Assembly (NCBI RefSeq): GCF_000332195.1
Contig: NZ_KB235922.1
Location: 1,361,902-1,425,901 of the forward strand
Direction: 5' to 3'
Origin: Pleurocapsa sp. PCC 7319
GTDB lineage: Bacteria; Cyanobacteriota; Cyanobacteriia; Cyanobacteriales; Xenococcaceae
DNA: 64,000 nucleotides
Positions within the stretch are counted from its first letter, which is position 1. The number at the start of each line of letters is the position of its first letter. Position numbers and translations under genes: made by a program. The notes under the pieces were generated by a model that was given only the letters and a program-made list of their open reading frames with translations, had not been told where the DNA came from and did no database searches. Shown here piece by piece: positions 18,547-28,206 of the stretch.

Positions 18547-19635
18547 TTACTGATTCCTTTGACGACGAATTTCCCTGGTAGCAGCTTCATGTTCGCTTAG
18601 AGTTTCACTAAAGACATGAGTACCATCATAACGAGCCACAAAAAATAAATAATCTGTACTTTCTGGGTTTAAAGTCGCTTTGAGGCTTTCAATGCCAGGG
18701 GAAGCAATAGGGGTAGGAGTCAAACCAGTATTCATATATGTATTATAAGGCGACGGAGTTCCTACTTGGGCATAGGTTAAGGGTTGGTCAGCAGTCTGTC
18801 TGATACCTAAGCCATACTCGACGGTAGGATCGGATTCTAATTTCATCCCCTTTTCTAGTCTAGCGGTAAATACCCCAGCGATTAGAGCACGTTCTTCACC
18901 AATTACCGCCTCTTTCTCCACAATACTACTGAGACTTACCCAATCTAATAGACTCATCTCCGGTTGGGCTGCTTCGTAGACCGGTAAAGCAAGTTGCTCA
19001 AAGCGGTCTAACATTGTGTAGATAATTGCCTCAGGATTACTAGTGCGATCGCTAGATATTTTATAAGTATCAGGATACAAAAACCCTTCTAATATTGGTA
19101 GATCTTGTGGCAACCAAGGATACTTATCATAGGGAATTTCTGCGACGGCTGATTTAAATTCGTCAGCACTAAAATAGCCCAGAGAGGCAAAATATTCTGC
19201 CATCTGTATCGTTGACCAACCTTCAGGGATAGTAAAATCAACCTGCATCACTTCACCTTGCCAAATTTTCTCCGCGATTGTTGGCAGGGATTCTTCAGGA
19301 GATACCATATATGTGCCAGCCTTAAATCCTCCTGAGGAGTCTTGCGTCCGCTTGAGTTTTGTCCAAATTTTCCATCCATTAGCTGACTTAATCAAGCCAG
19401 CTTGAGCTAATTCTTCCCCTACTTGATTACCTGATGTACCAGGCTTAACAGTAAATTGAACTTTTTTACCGGGGTTTGCTTCGCTACTTTTTGCTTCTAC
19501 AGGAGCAGTTAAATTCCGCCAACCAGCCCAACCTAATAAAAGACTTACTCCGATAATTATTGGTATGGCTGCGAAAATAATCTTGGCTTTTTTTCCAGAT
19601 TTCTGAGTATATTTAGACTTATTTTGAGTAGTCAT
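18547..19635 (-). CDS. mltG: Endolytic murein transglycosylase MltG
   Basis: This enzyme cleaves nascent peptidoglycan strands and ends their elongation. The 362-aa protein has a short cytoplasmic Lys-rich tail, one membrane helix (about 18-37), a LysM-like region (FTVKPGTSGNQVGEELAQAG) and the YceG catalytic domain. SSIVEKEA (237-243) carries the active-site Glu, and ESDPTVEYGLG and TGLTPTPIASPG follow. Length and motifs are complete. Confidence 0.94.
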   Translation of the reverse strand: MTTQNKSKYTQKSGKKAKIIFAAIPIIIGVSLLLGWAGWRNLTAPVEAKSSEANPGKKVQFTVKPGTSGNQVGEELAQAGLIKSANGWKIWTKLKRTQDSSGGFKAGTYMVSPEESLPTIAEKIWQGEVMQVDFTIPEGWSTIQMAEYFASLGYFSADEFKSAVAEIPYDKYPWLPQDLPILEGFLYPDTYKISSDRTSNPEAIIYTMLDRFEQLALPVYEAAQPEMSLLDWVSLSSIVEKEAVIGEERALIAGVFTARLEKGMKLESDPTVEYGLGIRQTADQPLTYAQVGTPSPYNTYMNTGLTPTPIASPGIESLKATLNPESTDYLFFVARYDGTHVFSETLSEHEAATREIRRQRNQ

Positions 19636-19743
19636 TTTATACAGATCAAAGTAGGTAAAATTATTAATAACTAGCTAATGCTTGATGCTGCGTTTTATCT
19701 TACCTTGATTTTTTTAAGAACGACGAGGGATCGAGTCCTTAAT

Positions 19744-21030
19744 TTACCCAGAAAAAGCCCTAGCTTGGGCTATATGACAAAAGAAGTCAATATATTGCTT
19801 ATGTCCCCCAGGAAAAACAAGATTTAATGTGAGAGGGTCGCTAGTATCTCTTGAGTCTCCGGGACCTTCAGTGACTTGGATATTTTCGGGATTGGAATGA
19901 TCTAGCTTTAGAGCTTTACGATTTTTGACTTCTCCACCACTGCTATCTATATAGACAACCACATTGCCTGTATTAAATTCTTGACCTAATAATTGAATTA
20001 ACTCCAGAAATCCGCGATCGCTTCCTCCTCGCTTAAATTCAATCTCATTGCCATTTTCTACCGCTTTACTAGTCACTGTATCCCCAACCCCAACTATAGT
20101 TGGCATTATTGCTGGGTCAAAATTATCTTGAACTAGTTTAAGTAATGCTGGCTGATCTCTAGGAGCTTGTCTAACATTAAATTCTGCTCCTAAAGGATAG
20201 CTACCTGTCTGCCCATAGTAGTAGCGATTGAGAATTACCAATACTCCTACTTCTTTGATGGCACCCCGCAGCATAAACTGAAAATCCGTTGTTCCCGAAT
20301 CTTTGCCCTGGGAGGGCTGCATAATTTCTTGTCCCCGATTATCTCTGCCTAAATTAGGAGCATAATGCACAAAAAATGATTCTCCCAAACCCTTCTGTTG
20401 TGCTTGCTCTAGCAAACGCTCCATTAGTTTTTTTATTTCCTGCTGTAGCTCAGCATATAACTCTGGGCGATCTAGAAGTGCTTCGTGGAAAACGTTCAAA
20501 TTAGCTGTGGGAGAAACTTTATTATCTAAAACCGCTGCTTGGATACACGTTTCTAATTGCGTTTGACTCAGACCAAGTTTTAATTTTTGTCCTAATTTCC
20601 TTAAATAATCGGCGATCTGATCTGGCACTGCATTCAAAAATGATAGTTCAGCATCGCTAACTCCTGGATGGGAGACATTACCGTAACTATCCTGCCATTG
20701 CACGCCTCCCCCTGCCAAACCTTGTAAATATAAGCCTTGCTCTTTAACTGTGCTGGGATTAGCAACTGCTTTTTCGACAATGCCATTAACTCCTCGTTGA
20801 CCAATATGTTCACCATTGGTGAGAACATAAAAGTGACTTCCCAAAGATTTCGCTGCTTCTAAATATCTGGTTTGGATAACTCGTGTCAGAGGATCTTTGA
20901 CCAAACCCATACATACACCATCGAGATCCTGAATAATGAGTACGTTCTCTCGCTCAATCAACATTTGACTCAAACTTTGATGGTCAAGAGATAGCGATCG
21001 CAAATGTAAGGGAGTGTTAGAAACAGCCAT
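19744..21030 (-). CDS. stpA: Glucosylglycerol-3-phosphatase
   Basis: The 428-aa HAD-related protein matches the cyanobacterial StpA/GgpP family, which dephosphorylates glucosylglycerol phosphate to the osmolyte glucosylglycerol. The N-terminal Asp motif is IIQDLDGVCMGLV (about 32-44). GVGDTVTSKAVENG and EFKRGGSDRGFLELIQLLG lie toward the C terminus. Glucosylglycerol is the main compatible solute of moderately salt-tolerant cyanobacteria. The synthase gene ggpS is not in the window. Confidence 0.92.
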   Translation of the reverse strand: MAVSNTPLHLRSLSLDHQSLSQMLIERENVLIIQDLDGVCMGLVKDPLTRVIQTRYLEAAKSLGSHFYVLTNGEHIGQRGVNGIVEKAVANPSTVKEQGLYLQGLAGGGVQWQDSYGNVSHPGVSDAELSFLNAVPDQIADYLRKLGQKLKLGLSQTQLETCIQAAVLDNKVSPTANLNVFHEALLDRPELYAELQQEIKKLMERLLEQAQQKGLGESFFVHYAPNLGRDNRGQEIMQPSQGKDSGTTDFQFMLRGAIKEVGVLVILNRYYYGQTGSYPLGAEFNVRQAPRDQPALLKLVQDNFDPAIMPTIVGVGDTVTSKAVENGNEIEFKRGGSDRGFLELIQLLGQEFNTGNVVVYIDSSGGEVKNRKALKLDHSNPENIQVTEGPGDSRDTSDPLTLNLVFPGGHKQYIDFFCHIAQARAFSG

Positions 21031-21088
21031 AAGCCAACGATATGTAAGTAGAATTTAAAAACTGATACCATTTATTCAACCATACATA

Positions 21089-21931
21089 ATGAATTTAAAA
21101 TTTCCCGGCCAGATATATTTTTGGGGAACACTGTTGGCAGGATTTTTCTTAATTCACTACCCTCATCAACTCGTTAGTATTGCCACGCCAATTATTGAGA
21201 GTAATTATGAGCAGCAAACTATTAGAGAACTCAAGCAAAATAACGTTATCTACCTAGCAGAAAATCACGATCAAGCTGAAGAACATCAGGCACAGTTAGC
21301 AATTATTACTCAACTTTACAATGTTCAACCAAACCTTGAGGGTCATTTAGCGATCGCTTTAGAGATGTTTCAGCGTTCGTTTCAACCAATCTTAGACCAC
21401 TATCTAACTGGAGAAATTAACGAAGCTGAGTTAAAAGAACAAACTGAATATGAAAATCGCTGGGGTTATGATTGGGAATATTATGCCCCAGTCCTACGTT
21501 TCGCTCAAAAACATCAAATCCCTTTGATTGCTTTGAATACACCGACAGAAGTAACCCGCAAAGTAGCTGAAACTGGCTTAAGTAGCCTGGTAAAAGATGA
21601 CTTCCGCTATATCCCAGCTCTAGCAGACATCAAACTAGATAATCCAGAATATCGTGCAAATTTAGTGGCAGTTTATCAAGAACACTCTCAAAATGGACAT
21701 GGAAACAGCGATGGCTTTGAAAATTTTTTAGCAGCACAAGTATTATGGGATGAAACTATGGCAGAGGCGATCGCTAATTACTATCAAGATAATCCTCAAT
21801 CTCAAATAATCGTTTTAGTTGGTCAAGGTCATGTTATTAATAATCATGGTATCCCTGATCGCGTAGCCAGACGTATTACTGTTGATTCTTTTAGCCAAAC
21901 TTCAGTCATATTAGAGGAACAAAAGAACTAG
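21089..21931 (+). CDS. ChaN family protein
   Basis: This 280-aa protein of the ChaN/haem-binding-lipoprotein family has IYLAENHDQAEEHQAQ, a Glu/Met region IALEMFQRSFQPILDHYL and LVGQGHVINNHGIPDR with the C-terminal His-rich site. An N-terminal hydrophobic segment (about 8-28) suggests export or anchoring. It has no Cys lipobox, so it is not a lipoprotein like the E. coli relative. It is divergent from stpA. The biological role is unclear. Confidence 0.82.
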   Translation: MNLKFPGQIYFWGTLLAGFFLIHYPHQLVSIATPIIESNYEQQTIRELKQNNVIYLAENHDQAEEHQAQLAIITQLYNVQPNLEGHLAIALEMFQRSFQPILDHYLTGEINEAELKEQTEYENRWGYDWEYYAPVLRFAQKHQIPLIALNTPTEVTRKVAETGLSSLVKDDFRYIPALADIKLDNPEYRANLVAVYQEHSQNGHGNSDGFENFLAAQVLWDETMAEAIANYYQDNPQSQIIVLVGQGHVINNHGIPDRVARRITVDSFSQTSVILEEQKN

Positions 21932-21934
21932 ATC

Positions 21935-22098
21935 CAACTCCGAACTCCGAATTAACCTATAACCTATAACTCCGTTGCGCGACGCGACAGCTAGTCCTTT
22001 AGGGTAGCTTCTCGCGCGATGCGAAGCGAGTCCTTTAGGGTAGCGAGTACTCCGAACCCCGAACTCCGAACTCCAAACTCCGAACTCCAAAATCCGAA
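21935..22098. repeat. CCGAACT heptamers and CCTTTAGGG dispersed repeats
   Basis: The gap after the ChaN-like gene contains runs of ACTCCGA/CCGAACT and CCTATAA heptamers. They are interrupted by GC-rich units: GCGCGACGCGACAGCTAGTC then CTTTAGGGTAG, and CGATGCGAAGCGAGTCC then TTTAGGGTAG. The GC-rich unit recurs at 29204-29234, and the heptamers recur at 36098-36148 and 61823-61968. Confidence 0.85.
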
Positions 22099-22110
22099 CT
22101 AACATTACTT

Positions 22111-22413
22111 ATGTCTGAACCTATAAGTCTTCGTCTTGAACAATATACTCTTAAACGCAAACGAGAAGTATTGGTTGTCAACTTAGAAACTGCCACTGGG
22201 GAACCCGATATGGTGATGATTTATGGCGGTTTTTCCAGCTCTTTAATGACAGCAACGGCTTTTGATCCAGATATTCCCGTTATTGCTCCCGATTCAAAAA
22301 TTATTTCGATTGATCGCCTTGCTAGTCCTTATAACCCTGATAATCCCGAGTATATTGAGCCTGGATTAACTTTAGAAGCAATGGAAACGATTTTGACCGA
22401 AATGAATCTTTAA
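22111..22413 (+). CDS. Conserved cyanobacterial protein, function unknown
   Basis: The 100-aa acidic protein has ordinary codon use and an ATG directly after the repeat tract. It contains LKRKREVLVVNLETATGEPD, MVMIYGGFSSSLMTATAFDP and a Pro/Asp-rich C-terminal half. It appears to be a conserved soluble cyanobacterial family, but I cannot give a function. No operon partner is evident. Confidence 0.7.
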   Translation: MSEPISLRLEQYTLKRKREVLVVNLETATGEPDMVMIYGGFSSSLMTATAFDPDIPVIAPDSKIISIDRLASPYNPDNPEYIEPGLTLEAMETILTEMNL

Positions 22414-22595
22414 AAAAAGAACGCATTATTTGTAATATTCAAGATTCTTTACCTAAAATTAAGACTTATCGCTTATCTTATTGAGTGATTAAGCTCAAGA
22501 TTACGGTAACTATCAGTTTTAGTAGTACAATTTTGGCTAAATTATAAAACAATATTAGGACAAAAGTACTATTAAATACTTAGTCGTTTCAACTT

Positions 22596-22600
22596 AGGAG
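22596..22600 (+). promoter_or_regulatory. Ribosome binding site deciding the glmM GTG start
   Basis: AGGAG lies nine bases before the GTG at 22610, supporting that start although no ATG is available nearby. Confidence 0.6.
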
Positions 22601-22609
22601 CATTGTGGT

Positions 22610-24010
22610 GTGAGTATAGTAAAAGCAATATTAGATGCCAAGACATTACCGGAACCCCCCCTATTTGGTACAGATGGAATTCGCGGCAAAGCAGGAGATA
22701 TTCTTAATGCCTCTTTTACTCTACAATTAGGCTATTGGGCGGGAAAAGTTTTACAAGTAGCTGCAAGCCGAAGAGGTCCAGTTATCATTGGGCAAGACTC
22801 TCGCAATTCCAGCGATATGCTTGCCTCCGCAATCACAGCAGGATTAACTTCTGCAGGTTTAGAAGTCTGGAATTTAGGTCTATGTCCTACACCCTGTGTT
22901 GCTTCATTAACCAATGATAGTGAAGCAATAGGCGGTATTATGATTTCGGCTAGTCATAATCCACCTCAAGATAATGGGATTAAGTTTTTTGGTGAACAAG
23001 GAACTAAATTAGATGATTCCTTCACTCAACAGATTGAAATAAATCTTAGAAGCAGCGATGTATCAGATGAGAACGTTCCCGCTTGGGGTAAACAGTACCA
23101 TCGCCCAGAATTAGTCAAACAATATGTTCAATTTTTAAAAGCATCTTTACCCAACGCTCTAAGTTTCCAGGGAATGCGTATTGTTTTGGATCTTGCTTGG
23201 GGAGCATCGGTTAGAGTTGCCCCTGCCGTTTTTCAGCAATTGGGAGCAGAGGTAATTAGTCTGCATCAGCTAGCTAATGGCGATCGCATTAACGTTAACT
23301 GTGGCTCAACCCATCTAGAACTATTAAAACAAGGTGTCCAAGAATACTCAGCCGATCTAGGATTTGCTTTTGATGGGGATGCCGATCGTGTGATGGCAGT
23401 AGATAGTCAAGGTAGAGTAATTGACGGAGATTATATTTTATACCTTTGGGGAGATCTCCTCAGACAGACACAGCAACTACCTGACGATTTGATTGTGGCA
23501 ACAGTCATGGCCAACCTGGGTTTTGAACGTGCTTGGCAACGTCAAGGTGGAAAGATGCAGCGCACACCTGTAGGCGATCGCCATGTGCAAGCAGCTATGT
23601 GGCGCACCGGAGCAATGTTAGGGGGAGAACAATCAGGACATATCCTCTGTCATCATCACGGAGTTTCTGGGGACGGTATTCAAACCGCATTGCATTTAAC
23701 GTCTTTGGTATGTCAGTCGGGTAATTCTCTAGCGGAATTGGTGGATAATAGTTTCCGCACCTATCCCCAAATTTTACGTAATGTACGGGTGGAAGATCGC
23801 GAACGTCGCAGTAAATGGCGAGAATGTGACCCAGTTCAACAAGCGATCGCTGAAGCAGAAGCCGCAATGGGAGAGCAAGGGCGTATTTTAGTTCGTGCAT
23901 CGGGAACAGAACCCTTAATTCGCGTGATGGTAGAAGCTGCTGATGCAAAATTAACTCGCTATTGGACAGACAGACTAGTTAGTGTTGTTGAACAAAATTT
24001 AGCTGCATAA
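22610..24010 (+). CDS. glmM: Phosphoglucosamine mutase
   Basis: This enzyme converts glucosamine-6-phosphate to glucosamine-1-phosphate for peptidoglycan precursors. The 466-aa protein has [12 protein letters not shown] at the start and the phosphoserine loop [12 protein letters not shown] (Ser near 113). The metal site DGDADR is near 255, the sugar loop GEQSGH near 339, and the phosphate-binding [12 protein letters not shown] near 430. All motifs are intact. It begins at GTG. A CCCTCTTTTA/TAAAAGAGGG hairpin about 100 bp downstream could terminate it. Confidence 0.95.
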   Translation: MSIVKAILDAKTLPEPPLFGTDGIRGKAGDILNASFTLQLGYWAGKVLQVAASRRGPVIIGQDSRNSSDMLASAITAGLTSAGLEVWNLGLCPTPCVASLTNDSEAIGGIMISASHNPPQDNGIKFFGEQGTKLDDSFTQQIEINLRSSDVSDENVPAWGKQYHRPELVKQYVQFLKASLPNALSFQGMRIVLDLAWGASVRVAPAVFQQLGAEVISLHQLANGDRINVNCGSTHLELLKQGVQEYSADLGFAFDGDADRVMAVDSQGRVIDGDYILYLWGDLLRQTQQLPDDLIVATVMANLGFERAWQRQGGKMQRTPVGDRHVQAAMWRTGAMLGGEQSGHILCHHHGVSGDGIQTALHLTSLVCQSGNSLAELVDNSFRTYPQILRNVRVEDRERRSKWRECDPVQQAIAEAEAAMGEQGRILVRASGTEPLIRVMVEAADAKLTRYWTDRLVSVVEQNLAA

Positions 24011-24361
24011 AGTCGCTTCGTTGTTAGCTGTTAGATACTGGTTATTAGATGGGCATTTAAAACGCAAAAATGTTGTCTTTGCTAGTAAAGCTTAATCCCT
24101 GTTTTACCCTCTTTTATCTCCCTATAGTTTTAAAAGAGGGATAATGCAATTACGCCCGATGTTTATGTTTTTAAATCACTCTTATTACCAATAACGTCTG
24201 GTTTACTCAGTTTAAAATAGCCGAAATTAAAAATTATTACTCACAATAAGAATAAATTAAAGCTGTTGCAGATTTCCAGCATTAAATCAACACTACTCAA
24301 ACCAATAATTTCGTTAGGATAAACTTACTCAAAAGAGCGATTGAGACTTTGCAGATATCCT
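24011..24361. other. Intergenic region with terminator only
   Basis: This 351-bp AT-rich gap lies between convergent glmM and the DUF29 gene. Apart from the hairpin at 24107-24140 I see no gene or further structured element. Confidence 0.6.
24107..24140. terminator. Hairpin downstream of glmM
   Basis: CCCTCTTTTA and TAAAAGAGGG form a perfect 10-bp stem with a 14-nt loop. The T-rich and A-rich arms would let it work in both directions between convergent genes. Confidence 0.6.
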
Positions 24362-24796
24362 CTAAGTATTATCCAAAATTTCTGCCAAAGAATAGGGGCA
24401 TTGTTGAGGAAAGCGATCGTTTTCTATTTTGCTGATTCGCATCGCAGATCTTCTAGCTTTAGCATAAATATTATTCAATTCTTGATCCAAAAGGTTTTTT
24501 AAATTAGTTGTCATTTTATTACTTAATTGATACTGAAAATTATCAATTTCTTCTCGCCAATAATCCTGGCTACTACTTTCTTCCTGCCAATAATCAATTA
24601 ATAGAAAATTCACTAATATTTGGTAAATTAAATTTCTGATCTCGCTTTTTTCATTTCTAATTAATGTCTCTAATACTTCAACTAAATTGTGAATATCTAA
24701 CTCGCTAAAAGAACGTGACTTTAATTTGTTTGTTTGTTCCTCAAGCCAGCCAATATAATCGCGGTCAATTTGATCTACGTTTTTCGAGTTTCCCAT
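24362..24796 (-). CDS. DUF29 family protein
   Basis: The 144-aa product, taken from the Met that begins MGNSKNVDQIDRDY, matches the cyanobacterially expanded DUF29 family. It has DYIGWLEEQTNKLKSRSFSE, HNLVEVLETLIRNEKSEIRN and the C-terminal FPQQCPYSLAEILD. The frame extends 12 residues further upstream to 24832. DUF29 proteins are small, helical and of unknown function, often multicopy and near mobile DNA. Confidence 0.85.
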   Translation of the reverse strand: MGNSKNVDQIDRDYIGWLEEQTNKLKSRSFSELDIHNLVEVLETLIRNEKSEIRNLIYQILVNFLLIDYWQEESSSQDYWREEIDNFQYQLSNKMTTNLKNLLDQELNNIYAKARRSAMRISKIENDRFPQQCPYSLAEILDNT

Positions 24797-24962
24797 TGAG
24801 TATACTATATAGTGGTTATGTGTGAATATCACTCTATAACCTTCATTATAATAACTCTATACCTCTATTGTAGTGGAGGCTTCGCACCGTAATAGTAAAA
24901 TTACCATCATAGCTTCAGAACGTCAACACCTCTAAATTAGAGGGTAATGTTAAAATGCTAAG

Positions 24963-26072
24963 TTAAGAATGTACTTTTAAAGTTTTATCTTCGTTACCGT
25001 TATTATTAGAATTTAAAGATAAATTACTTAAATAATTAATTTGAGTAGGATAGGCGAAATCGATATTATATTTGGCAAATTCTGATTTAATCTTTAAATT
25101 AATTTTTTGTTGAGCATTCATATAAATAGTGTAGTCGTTATTATGAACAAAATATACTACTTCAAAATCCAAACTAAACTCACCATAGCCAGAAAAATGA
25201 GCGCGATCGCAAGTGGTATTTTCGGTACTATTAATAATCTCTTCAATTAAAATGGGTATTTTAGCTAACAGCTCAGTGCTAGTTTCATAGACGACTCCAA
25301 ATTTAAATACTATACGACGTTGACGCATTCTTTTGAAATTACGAATTCGCGAACCTGTTAAATCGGTATTGGCAATAATAATCTCTTCACCGTCAATACT
25401 TTTTAGACGAGTAGTCTTAATTCCAACATATTCAACTGTACCTAAATAATCACCGACAACAATAAAGTCTCCTAGTTCAAAAGGTCGATCAAATAAAATA
25501 GAAAAATAACTAAATAAGTCTTGCAATACCCCTTGGGAAGCCAGAGCGATCGCAACTCCTCCAATTCCCAAACTGGTAACTACTGCGGAGATATCAAAAC
25601 CTAAATTATCTAATATAAAAATGATCCCAATCAGCCAAATTAAAACTCTAATGGCAGGAATTAAAGCATTGATACTTTGTTCTATATTAATATTTTCTCG
25701 ATGATAAGTTACCCAATAAAGCTTGATTATATATTCTACAGAATTCGTAAATAATCTTACTATCAATATAGTAGCAACAATAATCGCTAAAACTTCAATA
25801 AGATGATCGAGTATAGAGTGTAAACTCAGATTATTTACTGATAAATAAACAATAGCAATATAAATTATAGGAACTAAATTACGTTCTAAAATTAAGATGA
25901 GTTTATCATTATAAATATTATCTGTTTTTGCAGCCCATTTTTTTAAGTTTTTAAGGGCTATAGTTCTAATAATTCTCATAGAGACTATACCACCTATCAA
26001 AGTAGTAAAGGCCAGTATATAGTCATTTATCTGATTATTTAAAAACTCAATTGATAAAAAATCAAAATTCAT
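24963..26072 (-). CDS. MscS family mechanosensitive ion channel
   Basis: The 369-aa protein has four to five membrane helices. The pore-lining TM3 equivalent ISAVVTSLGIGGVAIALASQ is near residues 160-180, followed by LFSYFSILFDRPFELGDFI and the cytoplasmic beta domain with IIIANTDLTGSRIRNF. These are MscS-family marks; such channels release solutes on osmotic down-shock. The tail after about 345 is Asn-rich. With stpA nearby it fits a salt-acclimating organism, though the genes are not co-transcribed. Confidence 0.9.
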   Translation of the reverse strand: MNFDFLSIEFLNNQINDYILAFTTLIGGIVSMRIIRTIALKNLKKWAAKTDNIYNDKLILILERNLVPIIYIAIVYLSVNNLSLHSILDHLIEVLAIIVATILIVRLFTNSVEYIIKLYWVTYHRENINIEQSINALIPAIRVLIWLIGIIFILDNLGFDISAVVTSLGIGGVAIALASQGVLQDLFSYFSILFDRPFELGDFIVVGDYLGTVEYVGIKTTRLKSIDGEEIIIANTDLTGSRIRNFKRMRQRRIVFKFGVVYETSTELLAKIPILIEEIINSTENTTCDRAHFSGYGEFSLDFEVVYFVHNNDYTIYMNAQQKINLKIKSEFAKYNIDFAYPTQINYLSNLSLNSNNNGNEDKTLKVHS

Positions 26073-26490
26073 AAGCGATCAATAATTAGTTAAGCTTTCA
26101 GGTATTTAAATTGTCTATTGTACTGGAGTGTAGAAGTTAGAGGTAGAGGTTAGGATTAGCAATATCTAATTTCAATTCATACAGTTGATTAGTTAGCAAA
26201 ATTTTTTATTCTTATTTAATGCATAATTATCCGCTCTATTATTACCTTAAATACGTCCTCATGCCTATAATCCTAAAAGAGTATCTTTGACCTGTTAAAA
26301 GCTTGTGCTTTCTTTAGCGAACGAGCAAAAGCAATAAAAACCATTCGTCAAATTTAATAGTTGTCAAAGCGTACTCATAACGAGTATGATTTAGAAAAAG
26401 CTAGAAAATTATTTCCGATTCAAGATTAAGTATTTTCAGAGGTCTCACAAGCTCAAAATTGACAGCAATAACCGATTGAGGGAAAGGTAG
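26073..26490. other. Intergenic region without a confident gene
   Basis: This 418-bp AT-rich stretch lies between divergent MscS and SDR genes. A 22-codon stretch near 26361-26429 (KRTHNEYDLEKARKLFPIQD then stop) looks protein-like but has no start or matching upstream frame. It may be the tail of a lost gene. Otherwise I see only promoter-type AT-rich DNA. Confidence 0.5.
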
Positions 26491-27363
26491 ATGAATAGAT
26501 TAGAAGGGAAATATGTTTTAATTACTGGAGCATCACAAGGATTAGGTAGACAACTAGCGTTAGATTATGCCCGAGAAGGTGCAGCAGGAATTGCTATTGT
26601 TGCTAGAGGTGAAGCTGCCTTAAAAAAAGTAAGCGATCGCATTACTAGTAATACCGCTCAAAATAATGTAGTGTTGGCGGTGGCAGCCGATTTAAGTCGT
26701 CCTGGTGAAGTTGAAAGGGTGATGGAACAGGTGCGATCGCAGTTGACGGCGAAGCAGTCTCAAACCAAAATCCTAACAATTACTGCCGATCTTAGTAAGC
26801 CCAAAGACATTGAACGAGTAGTAGCGACAACCTTAAATGAATTCAACGGACGTCTGGATGTTTTAGTTAATAATGCTTCTACAATCGGTGCGACACCAAT
26901 GCCGTACTTACTTGATTATCCTTTAGAAGACTTTTGTCAAGTCATTGATACTAACTTAATTGCACCCTTTCTGTTAATCAAAAAAGTTTTACCAGCAATG
27001 AGTAATCACGGCGGTTCAATCATTAACGTTACTAGCGATGCAGGTATAAATGGCTATCCAGGCTGGGGAGCTTACGGTATTTCCAAGTTCGGAATTGAAG
27101 GAATGTCTCAAACCTGGGCAGCAGAATTAGCGGGTAGCGGTGTTAGACTCAACTGGGTCGATCCTGGCGATATGAATACAGCCATGCATCGTGCTGCTGA
27201 ACCTAACGAAGATCCTAACCAATGGGCAAATCCTGCCGATGTAACCGATATTTTTATTTATTTAGCATCGGATGAATCTAAACACACACACGGGCAAAGA
27301 TTTGAAGCACAATCAGAAGTTGAGGTAAATAGTAACGATCTAGCAATTAGTTCTGTTGGATAA
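26491..27363 (+). CDS. SDR family NAD(P)-dependent oxidoreductase with internal duplication
   Basis: The 290-aa classical short-chain dehydrogenase has the TGASQGLG nucleotide-binding motif (residues 11-18), LVNNAS, the catalytic Ser and YGISKFGIEG (Tyr-x-x-x-Lys). The Rossmann half carries an extra unit of about 36 residues. VVLAVAADLSRPGEVERV is followed by a second, diverged KILTITADLSKPKDIERVV, so it is longer than the usual 250 aa. Substrate unknown. The extra unit could alter cofactor binding. It stands at the start of a stretch of damaged and duplicated genes. Confidence 0.9.
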   Translation: MNRLEGKYVLITGASQGLGRQLALDYAREGAAGIAIVARGEAALKKVSDRITSNTAQNNVVLAVAADLSRPGEVERVMEQVRSQLTAKQSQTKILTITADLSKPKDIERVVATTLNEFNGRLDVLVNNASTIGATPMPYLLDYPLEDFCQVIDTNLIAPFLLIKKVLPAMSNHGGSIINVTSDAGINGYPGWGAYGISKFGIEGMSQTWAAELAGSGVRLNWVDPGDMNTAMHRAAEPNEDPNQWANPADVTDIFIYLASDESKHTHGQRFEAQSEVEVNSNDLAISSVG

Positions 27364-27365
27364 AA

Positions 27366-27676
27366 AACACTAATGCCGAACTTGGTTACTGGCTGGGCGT
27401 TCCTTATTGGGGACAAGGTTATTGTACAGAAGCTGCTTCAAAAGCGATTACGCTCCGCGTAGCCTTCGGATCGCCTATGGATTTGAAAGCTTAAAGTTAC
27501 ACAGGATTTACGCATCTCATCTTACTCGCAATCCTGCTTCGGGAAGGGTCATGCAAAAAGTAGGCATGACTTACGAAGGCTGCTTGAGACAGCATACCAA
27601 ACATTGGGGAATATATGAGGATCGTGCAATATACGGAATTTTAGCTACTGAATGGCACGAGGGAAAAAATAAATAA
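27366..27676 (+). pseudogene. GNAT acetyltransferase remnant, split by a 23-nt repeat
   Basis: The frame from 27366 reads NTNAELGYWLGVPYWGQGY and CTEAASKAI, the acetyl-CoA-binding part of a RimJ/RimL-type N-acetyltransferase. At 27449-27471 a 23-nt element interrupts a HIP1 octamer and shifts the frame. After it, another frame continues with AYGFESLKLHRIYASHLTRN to WHEGKNK. Removing the 23 nt rejoins both parts as KAIAYGFESL. The N-terminal half of the gene is also missing, because the remnant starts directly after the SDR stop codon. Confidence 0.85.
27449..27471. repeat. 23-nt dispersed repeat inserted in a HIP1 site, copy 2
   Basis: The sequence is TACGCTCCGCGTAGCCTTCG followed by GAT, placed between GCGAT and CGC. 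It differs from copy 1 (3221-3243) by only a few bases, with identical flanks. A GAT on each side of a 20-nt core would also fit a 3-bp target duplication. Confidence 0.85.
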
Positions 27677-27693
27677 CGAAAGAGAGAAATTAA

Positions 27694-28206
27694 ATGATTG
27701 TAATTGAAACCCCTCGCTTAATCCTGCGACATCTCACCTTAGAAGACACCGAAGCTCTAGCATCTATTTATGCCGATCCCGCTGTAATGAAGTTTGTTGC
27801 TGGTACGTTATCCCTTGAAGAAACTAAGGAATTTATCGAGAAAATTATTAACAGATACGAGCAACATGGTTATGGTTTTGGACTGTGGGCAACAATTTAT
27901 AAACTAGATAACCAATTTATTGGTCGCTGTGGTGTCAAACCACTAGATAATAAATGTTCGGAATTAGAAATGGCTTATTTGTTATCTAAAGAATATTGGG
28001 GAAGGGGTTTAGCTACCGAAGCTGCGATCGCGATTCGAGATTATGGCTTTGAGAAAGTAGGTTGTAACCGACTTATTTCTCTAATTGACCACGGTAATAT
28101 TGCCTCGCAGAAAGTCGCATTAAAAACCGGTTTAACCTACGCAAAAGACGTACAGATGTGGGGTGAAAATGTTCGTCTCTATGCTATTTATCAACAAATT
28201 AAATGA
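27694..28206 (+). CDS. GNAT family N-acetyltransferase (tandem copy 1)
   Basis: The 170-aa RimJ/RimL-type acetyltransferase begins MIVIETPRLILRHLTLEDTE, with the acetyl-CoA loop YWGRGLATEAAIAIRDYGF near 112-130. It ends with ATGA, overlapping the next gene by 4 bp. The next protein is a close paralogue, and the first bases of the two genes are almost identical, so this is a recent tandem duplication. Substrate unknown. Confidence 0.9.
   Translation: MIVIETPRLILRHLTLEDTEALASIYADPAVMKFVAGTLSLEETKEFIEKIINRYEQHGYGFGLWATIYKLDNQFIGRCGVKPLDNKCSELEMAYLLSKEYWGRGLATEAAIAIRDYGFEKVGCNRLISLIDHGNIASQKVALKTGLTYAKDVQMWGENVRLYAIYQQIK

Noticed and set aside
26361-26429. Short protein-like tail KRTHNEYDLEKARKLFPIQD
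   Set aside because: There is no start codon and no matching upstream frame, and I cannot identify a family. It is too weak to call a pseudogene.
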